DNA from: Bacteroidetes bacterium QS_8_64_10 | GTDB taxonomy: Bacteria; Bacteroidota; Rhodothermia; Rhodothermales; Salinibacteraceae | Direction: 5' to 3' | DNA: 13,045 nucleotides | Assembly (NCBI GenBank): GCA_003022505.1 | Contig: PXTQ01000137.1 | Coordinates: 1 to 13,045 of the forward strand | Part shown: piece after piece, positions 12,543-13,045 of the stretch | How the letters are laid out: each line of letters starts with the position of its first letter | Position numbering within the stretch: position 1 is the first letter of the stretch | Program-made: the position numbers and the translations under genes | Notes under the pieces: generated by a model | What the model was told of the DNA's origin: nothing | Database searches by the model: none | Seen by the model: the letters and a program-made list of their open reading frames with translations, nothing else

Positions 12543-12990
12543 GCATCGCTTTCACGCGCTTACGTCCTCCACGTGTACGTCCTTATCAAGCAGCACGCGC
12601 AGCATCTCGAGACGACTTTGTGCAGGCGCATGGCTTCCGAAACTGGTTTGTAAGTTCTTGCTATATGTGCAACGACTCGCCGGGCGATCTCGTTTCGGTT
12701 GCGCCCTTCCGCCGGAAGCGCTACCTTTCGACGAGAGAGGGTTGAGAATCGAACGTCGAGGATGGAGCATTGCACATGACGAATCGGGCGTTTTAAGTTC
12801 GTGGATCGCTTATTCGTGCGTTCGTAGATGGTGGTCGTTAGATCAGCAGTTCGTGTGCGACTTGATAGACTTGCGGGACTTGCAAAGCCTGCGACCTGAT
12901 AGACTTGATAGACCTGACCGACCTGCAACTCTGACTTGCAACCTTCGACCTGAAGAACCGACAACCGCCTAACCAACCAGCCAGCCAGCC
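12543..12990 (+). other. Repeat-rich spacer, no gene seen
   Basis: No convincing frame on either strand. From about 12740, words such as gaatcgaacgtcgaggatgga and then G/T-rich runs (ttcgtggatcgcttattcgtgcgttcgtag) lead into the cttgatag tandem run and an A/C-rich tail (aaccaaccagccagccagcc) touching the next start codon. A short minus-strand frame ending near 12552 (MLRVLLDKDVHVEDVSA) could be a stub of a PIN-like toxin, but this is too short to claim. Confidence 0.5.
12858..12952 (+). repeat. Degenerate (g)acttgatag tandem repeat run
   Basis: About ten degenerate copies of an 8-10 base unit based on gacttgatag, with variants gacttgcgg, gacctgatag, gacctgaccg and gacttgcaac. The unit is not a multiple of three throughout and no protein is implied. 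Confidence 0.6.
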
Positions 12991-13045
12991 ATGTCTGCGA
13001 AAAAGAACGCCCGACGCGACGACGCACTCACCGCGCGCCAGGCGG
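12991..13045 (+). CDS. Start of an unidentified protein, runs off the right edge
   Basis: An ATG at 12991 opens a frame MSAKKNARRDDALTARQA that stays open to the window end. The basic, Lys/Arg-rich opening fits a soluble, possibly nucleic-acid-binding protein, but nothing is recognisable in 18 residues. The preceding bases are a ccag/ccagc run without a Shine-Dalgarno, as at other starts here. Confidence 0.5.
   Translation, partial: MSAKKNARRDDALTARQA

Noticed and set aside
12552..12770. Minus-strand frame ending MLRVLLDKDVHVEDVSA as a PIN-like toxin
   Set aside because: Only about ten residues look suggestive, there is no fold-length sequence, and most of the frame is repeat words.
12858..12952. 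CRISPR-like array
   Set aside because: The units are 8-10 bases, degenerate and contiguous, without spacers or long conserved repeats, and no cas genes are present.

Overview
The window looks like a chromosomal stretch of a high-GC, probably halophilic, bacterium of the Rhodothermota/Salinibacter type. This is an inference from three things: strongly acidic proteins, a FlgD-like/type-A sorting-domain remnant typical of Bacteroidota relatives, and mostly absent Shine-Dalgarno sites. All convincing genes lie on the + strand. The long minus-strand frames are GC-driven shadows.

Left part (1-1512): the 3' end of a UDP-glucose 6-dehydrogenase gene and a complete UDP-glucuronate decarboxylase gene. 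Together they form a two-step route UDP-glucose -> UDP-glucuronate -> UDP-xylose for surface glycans.

Centre (1893-7899): a sulfate activation/uptake block. It holds cysD (ATP sulfurylase small subunit), a fused cysNC (ATP sulfurylase GTPase plus APS kinase, making PAPS) and an SLC13-type anion permease with two RCK_C/TrkA_C domains that may import sulfate. The block is interrupted twice. A four-helix-bundle (23S-IVP-like) gene with two compensating frameshifts lies between cysD and cysNC. A decayed MNT nucleotidyltransferase/HEPN pair lies between cysNC and the permease. After the permease come fragments that look like a sulfotransferase and a PIG-L deacetylase, so this area was probably once richer in sulfated-glycan genes.

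Right part (8487-12309): a von Willebrand A protein, a PP2C-type phosphatase, and a divergent protein kinase with transmembrane segments, a coiled coil and a C-terminal helix-hairpin-helix domain. This is the TerY-P triad described by Anantharaman, Iyer and Aravind as a phospho-signalling module linked to stress/DNA-processing contexts. It is not a new system, but the layout is odd: long repeat-filled spacers separate the genes, and two of them have non-ATG starts lying in or right after repeat words. A FlgD-like Ig fragment, a repeat-rich spacer and the first 18 codons of another gene close the window.

The spacers are the least explained part. They carry G/T-rich runs followed by A/C-rich runs of short degenerate words (such as gttcgt, aatcgcaa, cttgatag), several dispersed repeats (a 61-nt element with a conserved hairpin, a 36-nt element, a 21-nt element) and gene debris.
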